Source of the DNA: Bacillus sp. NTK034
GTDB lineage: Bacteria; Bacillota; Bacilli; Bacillales; Cytobacillaceae
NCBI RefSeq assembly: GCF_017303275.1
Contig: NZ_JAFKOJ010000006.1
Coordinates: forward strand, 1 to 64,000
Direction of reading: 5' to 3'
Length of the DNA: 64,000 bases
In this document: piece by piece, positions 24,226 to 33,606 of the stretch
Position numbering within the stretch: position 1 is the stretch's first letter
Layout: each line of letters starts with the position of its first letter
Made by a program: the position numbers and the translations under genes
The notes under the pieces: generated by a model
What the model was told of the DNA's origin: nothing
The model's database searches: none
What the model saw: the letters and a program-made list of their open reading frames with translations, nothing else

Positions 24226-24915
24226 ATGCAGAAAGTATATATTATTGAGGATGATCCGAAAATCGCGGAGCACCTGCAGTCACACTTAGTGAAGTATGGG
24301 TATGATGCTGCGGCTGCGGAACAGTTCGATGATGTGATGGGGGAATTTCATAAGCATAAACCGGATCTTGTGCTCCTGGATATTAATCTTCCGAGCTTTG
24401 ATGGCTATTACTGGTGCAGGCAAATCCGCAAGGAGTCGATTTGTCCGGTTATCTTCATTTCCGCACGGGTAGGGGAGATGGACCAGGTGATGGCGCTTGA
24501 GAATGGCGGCGATGATTTCATCACCAAGCCGTTCCATCCAGAAATTGTGATGGCGAAAATCCGCAGCCAGCTTCGGCGGGCTTACGGGGAATATGCCACG
24601 CAGGCCCAGGAACGAGTTCTCGAGGCAGAGGGATTGAAGCTGTTTCCGGAAAGGCTGGAATTGTGTTTCCGTGATAAAACCGTTCCGCTGTCCAAAAAAG
24701 AAGCTGATATTATTGAGAATTTACTGGAGCGGCACCCGCGTGTGGCCGGGCGTGAAGACCTGCTGGAAAAGCTGTGGGATGAACAGGTCTATGTGGATGA
24801 GAATACGCTGAATGTGAATATGGCGAGGGTAAGAAAAAAATTTGAGGCAATCGGGCTTTCAGGAGCGGTCGAAACAGTGAGAGGCGCAGGCTACCGTTTG
24901 ATCGTTACCTGGTGA
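24226..24915 (+). CDS. BceR-like response regulator (second module)
   Basis: A 229-residue OmpR-family regulator: receiver with Asp9-Asp10 and phospho-acceptor Asp52 (LLDINLPSFDGYYWCRQIR region), conserved Lys in TKPF, and a winged-helix domain (about 135-228). First gene of a four-gene operon encoding regulator, kinase, ATPase and permease. It is clearly related to the 18162 regulator but diverged, so the two modules probably sense different peptides. Confidence 0.93.
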   Translation: MQKVYIIEDDPKIAEHLQSHLVKYGYDAAAAEQFDDVMGEFHKHKPDLVLLDINLPSFDGYYWCRQIRKESICPVIFISARVGEMDQVMALENGGDDFITKPFHPEIVMAKIRSQLRRAYGEYATQAQERVLEAEGLKLFPERLELCFRDKTVPLSKKEADIIENLLERHPRVAGREDLLEKLWDEQVYVDENTLNVNMARVRKKFEAIGLSGAVETVRGAGYRLIVTW

Positions 24916-24929
24916 AAGGCTGGAGAAAC

Positions 24930-25931
24930 ATGAAATTATTCCTTAAAGAGCATGCGTTACTAATCGCTGTACAGGTCGTTCAATTTTTTATGATTCTGGC
25001 CATTTACTGGCTGGATGGCTATCGTCATCTATTGCCAGCCCTTTATGGCATCTTTCTCGGCTTATTCTTTCTCACGGCATACCTGACATACCACTATTTT
25101 AGCCGCCGCAAGTTTTATAAGAGGCTGACGGAGGAACTTGCTTCCCTTGACGATTCTTTTCAAACAACAGAGAACTCACCGATTTCACAGGCGCTGGATC
25201 ATCTGCTGAAGGAACAGTACAGACATTACCAGACGAGAATTAAAGAGCTGGAATCCAGGCAGGAGGAGCATCTGAAGTTTATGGATCAATGGGTCCACCA
25301 GATGAAAACCCCGCTTTCTGTCATTGAACTGATTGCGCAAAACCTGGATGAACCTGATTCCTCCAGTATTCGTGAAGAGACGGATCGGATGAAAACGGGC
25401 TTGAACACCATCCTCTATATGGCGAGACTCCGGACGATCGAACAGGATTTTCATATAAAACCCGTACACTTATCCCAAATCATTCATGAAGTGAATGGAG
25501 AAAACAAACGGCTTTATATCCGGAACGGGGTGTATCCAAATCTCCTGCAGGAGAAGCAGGACATGATCGTGGAGACAGATGAGAAATGGCTTTTCTTTAT
25601 GCTTTCTCAGCTGATCAATAATGCGGTCAAGTATTCCAGAGGGAAAAGCAATCGAATTGATATTTCCATTTTTGAAAAAAACGGAGAAGCTGTTTTAGAA
25701 GTGAAGGACTTTGGCGCCGGGATTCCGGAATCAGACAAGCGCCGTGTGTTTGAACCTTTTTATACGGGTGAAAATGGACGGAAATTCAGAGAATCCACAG
25801 GTATGGGGCTGTACTTGACGAAGGAGGCAGCCGATCATCTTGGCCATCGCATTGAGCTGGAATCCAAGATGGGGGAAGGGTCTCTTTTCCGGCTGATCTT
25901 TGGAAAAACACAGAACCTTACAGCCTTGTAA
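24930..25931 (+). CDS. BceS-like histidine kinase (second module)
   Basis: A 333-residue intramembrane-sensing kinase: two membrane helices (about 10-27 and 35-55), a linker helix, phospho-acceptor His123 in WVHQMKTPLSV, and ATPase motifs NNAVKYS, DFGAGIP and STGMGLYL. I place the start at 24930 because GGAG lies four bases before it; a GTG at 24912 overlapping the regulator's stop has no ribosome binding site. Here the kinase is in line with its transporter genes, unlike the first module. Confidence 0.9.
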   Translation: MKLFLKEHALLIAVQVVQFFMILAIYWLDGYRHLLPALYGIFLGLFFLTAYLTYHYFSRRKFYKRLTEELASLDDSFQTTENSPISQALDHLLKEQYRHYQTRIKELESRQEEHLKFMDQWVHQMKTPLSVIELIAQNLDEPDSSSIREETDRMKTGLNTILYMARLRTIEQDFHIKPVHLSQIIHEVNGENKRLYIRNGVYPNLLQEKQDMIVETDEKWLFFMLSQLINNAVKYSRGKSNRIDISIFEKNGEAVLEVKDFGAGIPESDKRRVFEPFYTGENGRKFRESTGMGLYLTKEAADHLGHRIELESKMGEGSLFRLIFGKTQNLTAL

Positions 25932-26018
25932 GGTAAGTGAAAGAGAAATCGATTTTTTGAAATGGGTATAGAAGATATACTGATCACAAGTCAACTGAAT
26001 GTGAAAGGAGAACTTGTG

Positions 26019-26783
26019 ATGCTAAAAGTGAAGCAAGTAAGCAAGATTTATGAAGGAAAGATCGCCTATCGTGCGTTAACAGATATTAACTTAACCATTG
26101 ATGAAGGTGAGTTCGTCGGAATCATGGGTCCTTCGGGAAGCGGAAAAACGACACTGCTGAACATGATTGCCACCATTGATGAACCGACAACAGGGGAAAT
26201 CCTGATCAATGAAAGAAATCCCCATGTCTTAAAAAAAGAGGCATTGGCCCAATTCCGCCGCCGTGAATTAGGATTTGTCTTCCAGGACTTCAACCTTCTT
26301 CATACCTTGACGGTTGAAGAAAATATAGTCCTGCCGCTAACATTGGACGGGAAAAAAGTGAAGGAAATGAAAGACAAGGCATACGAAATCGCTGAAAAAC
26401 TGGGAATTACAGGCATTATGAAAAAGCGGACGTATGAAATATCAGGCGGACAGGCGCAAAGAGTGGCTGTGGCTAGAGCGATGATTCATACGCCGAAGCT
26501 GCTGCTGGCGGATGAACCTACAGGGAATTTGGATTCCAAGTCTTCCAAAGATGTAATGGAAATGCTTGAGTCGATTAATAAAATTGAGAAGACAACCATG
26601 ATGCTCGTCACACATGATGCGCAGGCCGCGAGCTATTGCAACAGGGTCGTCTTCATCCGTGACGGAAAATTCTATTCGGAGATTCACCGCGGTGATAACC
26701 GCCAGGCTTTTTTCCAGAAGATCATTGATACACTTTCTTTGCTTGGAGGGGATGCACATGACCTTTCGTCAGTTCGCGTTTAA
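26019..26783 (+). CDS. BceA-like ABC transporter ATPase (second module)
   Basis: A 254-residue ATPase with Walker A GPSGSGKTT, Q-loop FVFQDFNLL, signature SGGQAQR, Walker B LADEPTGNLD and the H-loop in LVTHD. The start at 26019 follows AAAGGAG with an eight-base gap; a longer frame from 25962 has no such site. It overlaps the permease gene by 26 bases. Confidence 0.93.
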   Translation: MLKVKQVSKIYEGKIAYRALTDINLTIDEGEFVGIMGPSGSGKTTLLNMIATIDEPTTGEILINERNPHVLKKEALAQFRRRELGFVFQDFNLLHTLTVEENIVLPLTLDGKKVKEMKDKAYEIAEKLGITGIMKKRTYEISGGQAQRVAVARAMIHTPKLLLADEPTGNLDSKSSKDVMEMLESINKIEKTTMMLVTHDAQAASYCNRVVFIRDGKFYSEIHRGDNRQAFFQKIIDTLSLLGGDAHDLSSVRV

Positions 26784-28620
26784 TAACGTCATACGGAACA
26801 AACGCTTATATGCAGCCTACTTCCTCAGCAGTTTATTTACAGTCATGGTCTTCTTTACCTTCTCGATTTTTGCGAATCATCCAGCATTAAGCGGGGATGG
26901 CATGAACTCAACTGTAACGAAGGGAATGAATGCAGCAGCAGGCATTATCTATGTGTTTTCGTTCTTTTTTGTTTTATATTCTATGAGTTCTTTTCTGCAG
27001 TCCCGGAAAAAAGAGTTTGGGTTATTAATGATGCAGGGCATGTCCATGAAACAGATTCGTCTCATGGTGTTTTTGGAAAATATGCTGATTGGCTTTCTGG
27101 CAACCTTAAGCGGAATTCTCCTCGGCGTTGTATTTGCAAAGGCGATTTTGCTGCTGGCTGAAAATGTGCTGATTATTGAGCGGGCACTGTCTTTTTATTT
27201 TCCAGTGAAGGCCATCCTGATCACCTTCATTTCTTTTATTATTTTATTTTTCTTTATCTCCTTATTTGTGACGTATGTTCTGCGCAGCAAAAAGCTGATT
27301 GAATTAATTAAGGGAAATAAAATGTCAAAGGGTGAGCCAAAAGCGAATCTTTTCTTAACGATGCTGGCTGTCCTATTATTAGGTGCGGGGTATGCTGCTG
27401 CACTAATCGCAAAAGGGTTAGTCGTTGTAGCGGCAATGGTGCCGGTGATCATCGTTGTCTGCATTGGCACCTACCTGTTATTTACGCAATTAAGTGTTTA
27501 TATTATTAGAAGATTAAAGAAAAATGAACGTGTTTTTTGGTTTAAGACCAATATGCTGCTGTTTTCAGATCTGGCCTTTCGCATGAAGGATAATGCACGA
27601 ACCTTCTTCATGGTGGCGATGGTTTCAACAGTTGCGTTCAGTGCAATTGGTTCTTTATTCGGTTTTCAAACCGTGCTGACCTCAAACATAAAAAATGTCA
27701 ATTCCACAACGTTTTCCTATAAAACTTCTGAAGAAAATGAAGTGAAGAATGTTGAGTTTATCAATCAAACATTAAAGGAAGAAAAGATTGAAGCGGATTC
27801 GGAGCATACTGTTTTACGCTACTTTGAAGTTGGCGGGGATTCCATTCTGATTGCGGGTCAATCCGATTTTAACCGCTTTGCCGAGCTCATTGATGAAGAT
27901 CCGGTTGACTTAAAAGACGGGCAAGTAATGACAGTTGAGTTTGAAGGGACCAACTTCGGGCAAACGAAGGAACTCCTGAATGAAACGATTACACTGAAGT
28001 CCGGCACTGTTTTAAAGCCAGAGGAAGCCATTCATTCGAAAGCACTGCCGGCAACAGATTCCTATTTTATCGTGTCAGATGAAGACTATCAAAAGCTTCC
28101 TGAACCAGAGTTTCAGGAAAGCTATTACGCCTGGCAGGCAACAGATGGAGAGGAAAGGGTAATGGCTGCCTCTGAAAAGCTGTACAAGGAACTGCCAAGA
28201 TATGAAATTACATCAGTAGACTACGAAATATATGAGATTATGAAAGGCTACGGGCCCATTTTATTTGTCGGTCTGTTTATCGGGATTGTCTTTTTCGTAT
28301 CAGCCGGCAGCTTCCTGTACTTCAGGCTCTACATGGACCTGGATGAAGATAAACAAAAATTCAGATCGATTTCCAAGATGGGGTTAACCGAGAAAGAGCT
28401 GAAAAAGGTTTTAAACAGACAGACTATGATTCTGTTTTTCGCGCCGATCCTCGTCGCTCTTATCCATGGTGCTGTAGCCCTGACAGCGTTATCGAACCTG
28501 TTCTACTTTAACCTGTTTAAGGAATCAGTTGCTGTTCTGAGTGTTTTCCTGGCCATCCAGGTTGTTTACTTCTTTATAGTGCGCTTTTTCTATACGAAGC
28601 AGATAAAGGCATCGATTTAA
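26758..28620 (+). CDS. BceB-like ABC transporter permease (second module)
   Basis: A 620-residue permease with about ten membrane segments and a large extracellular domain (about residues 310-510) between segments seven and eight, as in BceB. The ATG at 26758 is preferred: GGAGG lies eight bases upstream, whereas the in-frame ATG at 26752 is only two bases away. Likely function: peptide-antibiotic detoxification and sensing with the 24930 kinase. Last gene of the operon; a strong terminator follows. Confidence 0.93.
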   Translation: MTFRQFAFNNVIRNKRLYAAYFLSSLFTVMVFFTFSIFANHPALSGDGMNSTVTKGMNAAAGIIYVFSFFFVLYSMSSFLQSRKKEFGLLMMQGMSMKQIRLMVFLENMLIGFLATLSGILLGVVFAKAILLLAENVLIIERALSFYFPVKAILITFISFIILFFFISLFVTYVLRSKKLIELIKGNKMSKGEPKANLFLTMLAVLLLGAGYAAALIAKGLVVVAAMVPVIIVVCIGTYLLFTQLSVYIIRRLKKNERVFWFKTNMLLFSDLAFRMKDNARTFFMVAMVSTVAFSAIGSLFGFQTVLTSNIKNVNSTTFSYKTSEENEVKNVEFINQTLKEEKIEADSEHTVLRYFEVGGDSILIAGQSDFNRFAELIDEDPVDLKDGQVMTVEFEGTNFGQTKELLNETITLKSGTVLKPEEAIHSKALPATDSYFIVSDEDYQKLPEPEFQESYYAWQATDGEERVMAASEKLYKELPRYEITSVDYEIYEIMKGYGPILFVGLFIGIVFFVSAGSFLYFRLYMDLDEDKQKFRSISKMGLTEKELKKVLNRQTMILFFAPILVALIHGAVALTALSNLFYFNLFKESVAVLSVFLAIQVVYFFIVRFFYTKQIKASI

Positions 28621-28638
28621 ATTTAATTAGAATTGTGG

Positions 28639-28664
28639 GGGCCAGATGAATCTGGCCCTTTTTT
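28639..28664 (+). terminator. terminator of second Bce-type operon
   Basis: Perfect stem GGGCCAGA (28639-28646) / TCTGGCCC (28651-28658), loop TGAA, then six T. Confidence 0.93.
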
Positions 28665-28708
28665 AATTGAAAATGACAAGGGAAAGGGGAATGGAAAACC
28701 GGTCAGAG

Positions 28709-28790
28709 GAGTCCGAACTTGGAGCCACTTCGGACAGGAAAAGGAGAAATCCGAACAGAAGAGCCGATTCTGATACTCATTCGGGGAATG
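28709..28790. repeat. diverged solo copy of the 52-bp repeat
   Basis: GAGTCCGAA, then TTCGGACAGGAAAAGGAGAAA and a further ccgaac / attcgggg pair, the same words in the same order as the 12731 array. It lies in the leader of galE. (Words are shown in pieces.). Confidence 0.75.
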
Positions 28791-28870
28791 AGGGACTCCG
28801 CAGTTTTATCATACTCACCCTCAAAGCTGCATATAGAAAAGAGAATATAAACCTATGCAGGAGTGATGGA

Positions 28871-29863
28871 ATGGCAATCTTGGTTACAGGAGGAGCAGGT
28901 TATATTGGTTCACATATTGTAGATCTACTCATTCGAAAAGGGTATGAAACAGTGGTAATTGATCATTTGGCTGCGGGCCACAGGCAGGCGGTCCATCCGA
29001 AGGCAGCCTTCTATGAGGGGGATATCAGATCGCAGGATTTTCTGAATAGTGTCCTTTCCAGTGAGCGAATAGAGGCAGTCTTTCATTTTGCGGCATCATC
29101 CCTGGTAGGGGAATCGATGAAAAATCCTCTAAATTACTATGATAATAATGTACTTGGTTCTCATAGCCTCCTAAAAGCTTTAGAAGCACATAAGGTTAAA
29201 CAGCTTGTGTTTTCGTCCACCGCCGCAGTATATGGTGATGCGAAAAGCCAGCCTATACGGGAAGACGCGCCGCTCAAGCCTGCAAGCCCGTATGGCGAGA
29301 CAAAGCTTGCCATTGAACGGATGCTCCATTGGTGGGCGCAGGCATCAGGAGCCAGGTTCGTGTCGCTCCGTTATTTTAATGCTGCAGGGGCAAAGGCATC
29401 AGGGGAGATTGGCGAAGACCATCAGAACGAGACACACCTGATCCCGATTATCCTGCAGGCGGCACTTGGAAAAAGAGAATCTGTCTCCATTTTTGGTGAT
29501 GATTATCCAACAAAGGATGGTACTTGTATAAGGGACTATATTCATGTAGAAGATTTGGCTGAAGCCCATCTGCTGGCACTCCGTTACCTGAAAGAGGGAG
29601 GGGATAGCACTGTCTTTAATCTGGGGGGCAGCAAAGGGATTTCTGTAAAAGAAGTAATTGAAACCGCAGCTGAGGTAACAAACAGATATTTTAAAGTGAC
29701 GATTGCTCCCCGTCGGTCTGGAGACCCGGCAGAACTGGTTGCTTCATCAGAAAAAGCAAGGTCAATGCTGAAATGGGAGCCACAAAAAACAAGTATCCGC
29801 CAGATCATCGAGGATGCCTGGAGCTGGCACAGGTCCCATCCTGACGGATATCGCAAATCATAA
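28871..29863 (+). CDS. galE: UDP-glucose 4-epimerase
   Basis: A 330-residue extended SDR enzyme interconverting UDP-glucose and UDP-galactose. NAD-binding GGAGYIGSH lies at residues 7-15, the catalytic Ser/Thr in FSSTAAVYG, and the YxxxK pair at Tyr141 and Lys145 (SPYGETK). RDYIHVEDLA and the length are typical of GalE. The start at 28871 follows AGGAG with a seven-base gap; a longer frame from 28667 runs through repeat DNA and is rejected. Its stop overlaps the 3' end of the frameshifted galU by six bases. Likely supplies UDP-galactose for surface polysaccharide. Confidence 0.94.
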   Translation: MAILVTGGAGYIGSHIVDLLIRKGYETVVIDHLAAGHRQAVHPKAAFYEGDIRSQDFLNSVLSSERIEAVFHFAASSLVGESMKNPLNYYDNNVLGSHSLLKALEAHKVKQLVFSSTAAVYGDAKSQPIREDAPLKPASPYGETKLAIERMLHWWAQASGARFVSLRYFNAAGAKASGEIGEDHQNETHLIPIILQAALGKRESVSIFGDDYPTKDGTCIRDYIHVEDLAEAHLLALRYLKEGGDSTVFNLGGSKGISVKEVIETAAEVTNRYFKVTIAPRRSGDPAELVASSEKARSMLKWEPQKTSIRQIIEDAWSWHRSHPDGYRKS

Positions 29864-30717
29864 TCGAATCTGCCTTAAGTATTGTGAAAATTTCTCCTTC
29901 AGTTCAGGTCTTTGCAGGGCATAATCAATCGAGGCTTTAAGAAAGCCAAATTTATCTCCAATATCATAACGGCTTCCCCGGATCAGGTACGAATAAATTT
30001 TTTCCCGGCGAAGCAAAGCATGGAGGGCATCTGTCAGCTGCAGCTCGCCTTTGCTGTCGGGCTTCCGTTCTCAAGCATGTCAAAGATCGACGGTGTTAAG
30101 ATATAGCGGCCAATAATCGCATGGGCAGATGGGGCTTTTTCAGCAGGAGGTTTTTCCACGAGGCTATCCACTTTGTATAATGGGCCCCTCTGTTCTGAAT
30201 AGCCGACAATTCCATATTTATTGACTTCAGACAAAGGAACCTCACTGCATCCGAGGATGCTTGCCCCTGTTTGGTTATACTGCTCAATCATTTGCAGCAT
30301 GGCAGGAGGCTCCCCATCAATTATATCATCGCCAAGGAGGACGGCAAACGGCTCCCTGCCAATGAACTTTCTCGCGCATAAAATAGCGTGCCCCAATCCG
30401 AGCGGCTCCTTTTGCCTGACATAATGGATATCAGCCATATTGGTTATTTCGCGAACTTCCTCAAGCATTTCAAGCTTTCCGGTTTTCTGCAGCAGCAGCT
30501 CCATTTCAACCGATTTATCAAAGTGATCTTCAATAGCCCGTTTGTTTCTACCGGTTATGATGATGATATCTTCAATCCCGGAAGCAATGGCTTCCTCGAC
30601 AATGTATTGAATGGCGGGCTTGTCGACAATGGGGAGCATTTCCTTTGGCTGTGCCTTTGTGGCCGGCAGAAACCGGGTTCCAAGGCCTGCAGCGGGAATG
30701 ACCGCTTTTTTAATCAT
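29858..30717 (-). pseudogene. galU: UTP-glucose-1-phosphate uridylyltransferase, frameshifted
   Basis: The first 218 residues or so are a normal GalU/Gta[20 protein letters not shown] nucleotide-binding opening, LGDDI and VEKP motifs. At about 30063 the frame breaks: the read frame continues [14 protein letters not shown] and stops at 30034. In the adjacent frame the missing end follows exactly: [15 protein letters not shown], then YDIGDKFGFLKA, ending at 29858. One extra A in GGAAGCCC (giving GGAAAGCCC) restores '[16 protein letters not shown]'. So a one-base deletion removes about 60 C-terminal residues. Either a real recent mutation or a sequence error. Confidence 0.88.
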
Positions 30718-30873
30718 TTAATTCCCCCTTTATTTAGAAATGCTGTCACCTATTTTTATGAGCGGGCAGGTTGTATTATCCCTTTATGGTGTGAATTAGG
30801 CTGTTCGGGAATATTTTGGACGTGTTCGTGAACCCTAAGCCTGTAAATAATCTTGAACCTAGAGGTGTAGAGA

Positions 30874-32553
30874 TTGCTTTTGAAAAAAAATACAGCCGAG
30901 AAAAATCTCCTTATTCTCGCCATTATTGCTTTGGTCCTGTTTGTATCCCCTTTGTATATATTAGGTGAAAACGCGCATATCCGCGTTCATGATAATCTGG
31001 ATTCCAATCTGGCCTGGTATAAAGTCCTGGCTGAAAGCGGGCAGCTGACAGGTTCAATAGATGCTGTTATTCCGCAGATTATAAATGGAAATCTGTCCAG
31101 AAATGCATTTGGCTCTGAATTTACTTTAATTGTGTGGCTGTATGCCCTCTTCCCGACGATGATTGCCTATGCACTCAGCCAGACGATTACAAGGGTATTT
31201 GCCTTTATCGGCATGTATTTGCTTTTGAAAAAGCACTTCCTTAAAGAAGAGAAGTGGGGACCCATTACGATTGGGACAGCTCTAGCTTTTGCTTTCACGC
31301 CATTTTGGCCTTCCGGTATGCTGAGCACGCTTGGGATGCCGCTTGCGCTCTGGGCGTTTTTAAATATCAGGCAAGGGGAAAGATCCTGGAAAAATATCCT
31401 GGTCCTAACTCTATTGCCATTATACTCGAGCATCGTTCTTGGATTTTTCTTTTTCCTGAGCGCCATGGGGATATTTTGGCTGACAGATGTAATCAGAAAA
31501 AGAGCATGGAATTGGCCATTTATACTGTCCATTGCCTATATGACTGGAATCTTTTTTATCGTGGAATACAGGCTTGTTTTTTCCTTTTTGTTTGACGATG
31601 AGCCGAACAGCCGGGATGAATATTTTCATGCGAGATTAACCTTCTGGCATTGCGTGAGGCTGACATTAAAAAACTTTGCTCTAGGGCACCACCATGTTGC
31701 CTCGATGCATACTCTGGTCATTCTTCCGCTGATGTTCGTGGCGCTATTTATGACGAAAAGGCAGAAAAATTGGAAGAAGGAAAAGGTGTTTTTATTTCTT
31801 TTCTTGCTTAACTTTGCCCTATCAGCATGGTATGCCTTCTGGTTTTACAAAGGCTGGATGCCGCTTACAGAGCGTTACCATGTTCTGGATACATTCAACT
31901 TTGCCAGGTATCATTTTTTAAGGCCTCTGGTTATCTATGTGCTTTTCGCGCTCTCCTTGAAAATCATTTGGTCCCATGGACCGTTCTGGAGGCGGCTGGT
32001 TCCGGTTTTTGTGCTGGGGCAGGTGATTACCGTTTCATTTTTTAACGAGGAAATCCTTTTTCAGGATAAGCCAACGATCAAGCAATTTTATGCTGAAGAG
32101 CAGTTCTTGGATGTTAAAAAATATATTGGGCAACCGCAGGAGGAATACCGTGTTGCAAGCATTGGCCTTCATCCTGCCATTGCCCAGTATAATGGCTTCT
32201 ACACGCTGGATACGTATAATAATTTTTACCCCTTAACATACAAATATCAATTTCGGAAAATCATTGAGAAAGAACTGGAAAAAAACAAAGGTATCCGGAT
32301 TTATTTTGATGAATGGGGCGGAAGGTGCTATCTCTTTACGGACGAGCTTGGAAAGCATTATATGTTTAAAAAGCGGACGAAAAAAAGGCTGAAGAATCTT
32401 GAGTTGAATACAGAAGCCTTTAAGGCCATGGGCGGTTCTTATCTTTTTTCATCCGTCCCGATCGACAATGCTGAAGATAATCAGCTTAGGCTGGAGAAGG
32501 TTTTTGAATCAAAAAGCTCTGTGTGGAAAATCTACCTTTATAAAGCCATATAA
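30874..32553 (+). CDS. DUF6044-family polytopic membrane protein (YkoS-like)
   Basis: A 559-residue membrane protein with about eleven hydrophobic segments, opening with SPLYILGENAHIRVHDNLDSN. This resembles B. subtilis YkoS and the DUF6044 family, which sit next to glycosyltransferases and look like GT-C-type membrane glycosyltransferases. Asp/Arg residues in the first loop (HIRVHDNLD) may be the active site of a lipid-linked sugar transferase; inference. The TTG at 30874 follows AGAGGTG with a six-base gap. It starts an operon with a GT2 enzyme and a GtrA protein. Confidence 0.8.
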   Translation: MLLKKNTAEKNLLILAIIALVLFVSPLYILGENAHIRVHDNLDSNLAWYKVLAESGQLTGSIDAVIPQIINGNLSRNAFGSEFTLIVWLYALFPTMIAYALSQTITRVFAFIGMYLLLKKHFLKEEKWGPITIGTALAFAFTPFWPSGMLSTLGMPLALWAFLNIRQGERSWKNILVLTLLPLYSSIVLGFFFFLSAMGIFWLTDVIRKRAWNWPFILSIAYMTGIFFIVEYRLVFSFLFDDEPNSRDEYFHARLTFWHCVRLTLKNFALGHHHVASMHTLVILPLMFVALFMTKRQKNWKKEKVFLFLFLLNFALSAWYAFWFYKGWMPLTERYHVLDTFNFARYHFLRPLVIYVLFALSLKIIWSHGPFWRRLVPVFVLGQVITVSFFNEEILFQDKPTIKQFYAEEQFLDVKKYIGQPQEEYRVASIGLHPAIAQYNGFYTLDTYNNFYPLTYKYQFRKIIEKELEKNKGIRIYFDEWGGRCYLFTDELGKHYMFKKRTKKRLKNLELNTEAFKAMGGSYLFSSVPIDNAEDNQLRLEKVFESKSSVWKIYLYKAI

Positions 32554-32568
32554 GCAGGGGGAATTAGA

Positions 32569-33606
32569 ATGACCAACCCGGTACTCACCATCGTAGTTCC
32601 TTGCTATAACGAAGAGGAGGTACTGCAGGATACCATTGATCAGCTGAATGGGCTGCTTGAAGAATTACTGAATGAGGATCTTGTTTCTGATAAAAGCAAA
32701 ATATTGTTTGTGGATGATGGCAGCAGGGACAGGACCTGGCAGATCATTTATAAGCAGAGCCTGAATAACCCAAAAGTACGGGGGCTGAAGCTTGCCAGAA
32801 ATGCAGGACATCAGAATGCCCTGCTTGCGGGATTAACAGCCGCAGGAAAAATATCGGATTGCACGGTTTCCATTGATGCCGATCTTCAGGATGATATTGC
32901 CGTGATCCGGGAGTTTATCCTGAAATTCCGTGAAGGATATGACATTGTCTATGGAGTAAGGAAAAAAAGGGACAGTGATACGTTTTTCAAAAGAAGCACG
33001 GCACAGGGATTTTATAAACTAATGAAGAAAATGGGCGTAGATCTTGTCTATAATCATGCTGATTTCCGCCTGATGAGCAAGCGTGCCCTGGAAGAGCTGC
33101 AGCGCTATGAGGAAACCAATCTTTTTTTACGCGGAATTGTGCCCTTGCTGGGCTATAAAACGGCCCATGTTTACTATGACCGCAAAGAGAGGCTTGCCGG
33201 AGAAACGAAGTATCCTCTGAAAAAAATGCTGGCCCTTTCCTTTGAGGGCATTACTTCTTTTTCCGTGACGCCGATCCGGATGGTATTGGCATTGGGGATC
33301 GGTTCTTTTTTTATCAGCTTTCTATTTGGCCTCTACTTCCTAGGATTGCGCTATTTTGGCGAAACGGAAACCGGCTGGACATCATTAATCGCCTCGATCT
33401 GGATGCTTGGGGGGCTTCAGCTGACAGCTATTGGCCTGGTGGGGGAATATATCGGGAAAATCTATAAAGAGACAAAACGCAGACCTAAATTTTCGATTGA
33501 AGTAGATGCGTTTAATTTACCGATTTCCCGCCATTTAATTACGGACGGAGACCATGATGATGAGTTCGCGGACATTCATTTTGGAACATTATCTGAAACG
33601 AACTGA
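32569..33606 (+). CDS. family 2 glycosyltransferase (YkoT/GtrB-like)
   Basis: A 345-residue enzyme: a GT2 domain (about 1-235) with VVPCYNEEEVLQ, VDDGSRDRTW and the catalytic SIDADLQDD acidic motif, then two membrane helices (about 235-300) as in polyprenyl-phosphate sugar synthases (GtrB, DPM1 type). It most likely loads a sugar from a nucleotide donor onto undecaprenyl phosphate at the inner face. The next gene, overlapping by 53 bases, encodes a GtrA flippase, the usual partner. Confidence 0.93.
   Translation: MTNPVLTIVVPCYNEEEVLQDTIDQLNGLLEELLNEDLVSDKSKILFVDDGSRDRTWQIIYKQSLNNPKVRGLKLARNAGHQNALLAGLTAAGKISDCTVSIDADLQDDIAVIREFILKFREGYDIVYGVRKKRDSDTFFKRSTAQGFYKLMKKMGVDLVYNHADFRLMSKRALEELQRYEETNLFLRGIVPLLGYKTAHVYYDRKERLAGETKYPLKKMLALSFEGITSFSVTPIRMVLALGIGSFFISFLFGLYFLGLRYFGETETGWTSLIASIWMLGGLQLTAIGLVGEYIGKIYKETKRRPKFSIEVDAFNLPISRHLITDGDHDDEFADIHFGTLSETN

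Noticed and set aside
28667..28870. N-terminal extension of galE
   Set aside because: It covers a diverged 52-bp repeat; the GGAGYIGSH motif must lie near the N-terminus and the AGGAG site supports 28871.
30388..30831. 147-codon plus-strand frame opposite galU
   Set aside because: Shadow of the real galU coding strand without signals of its own.
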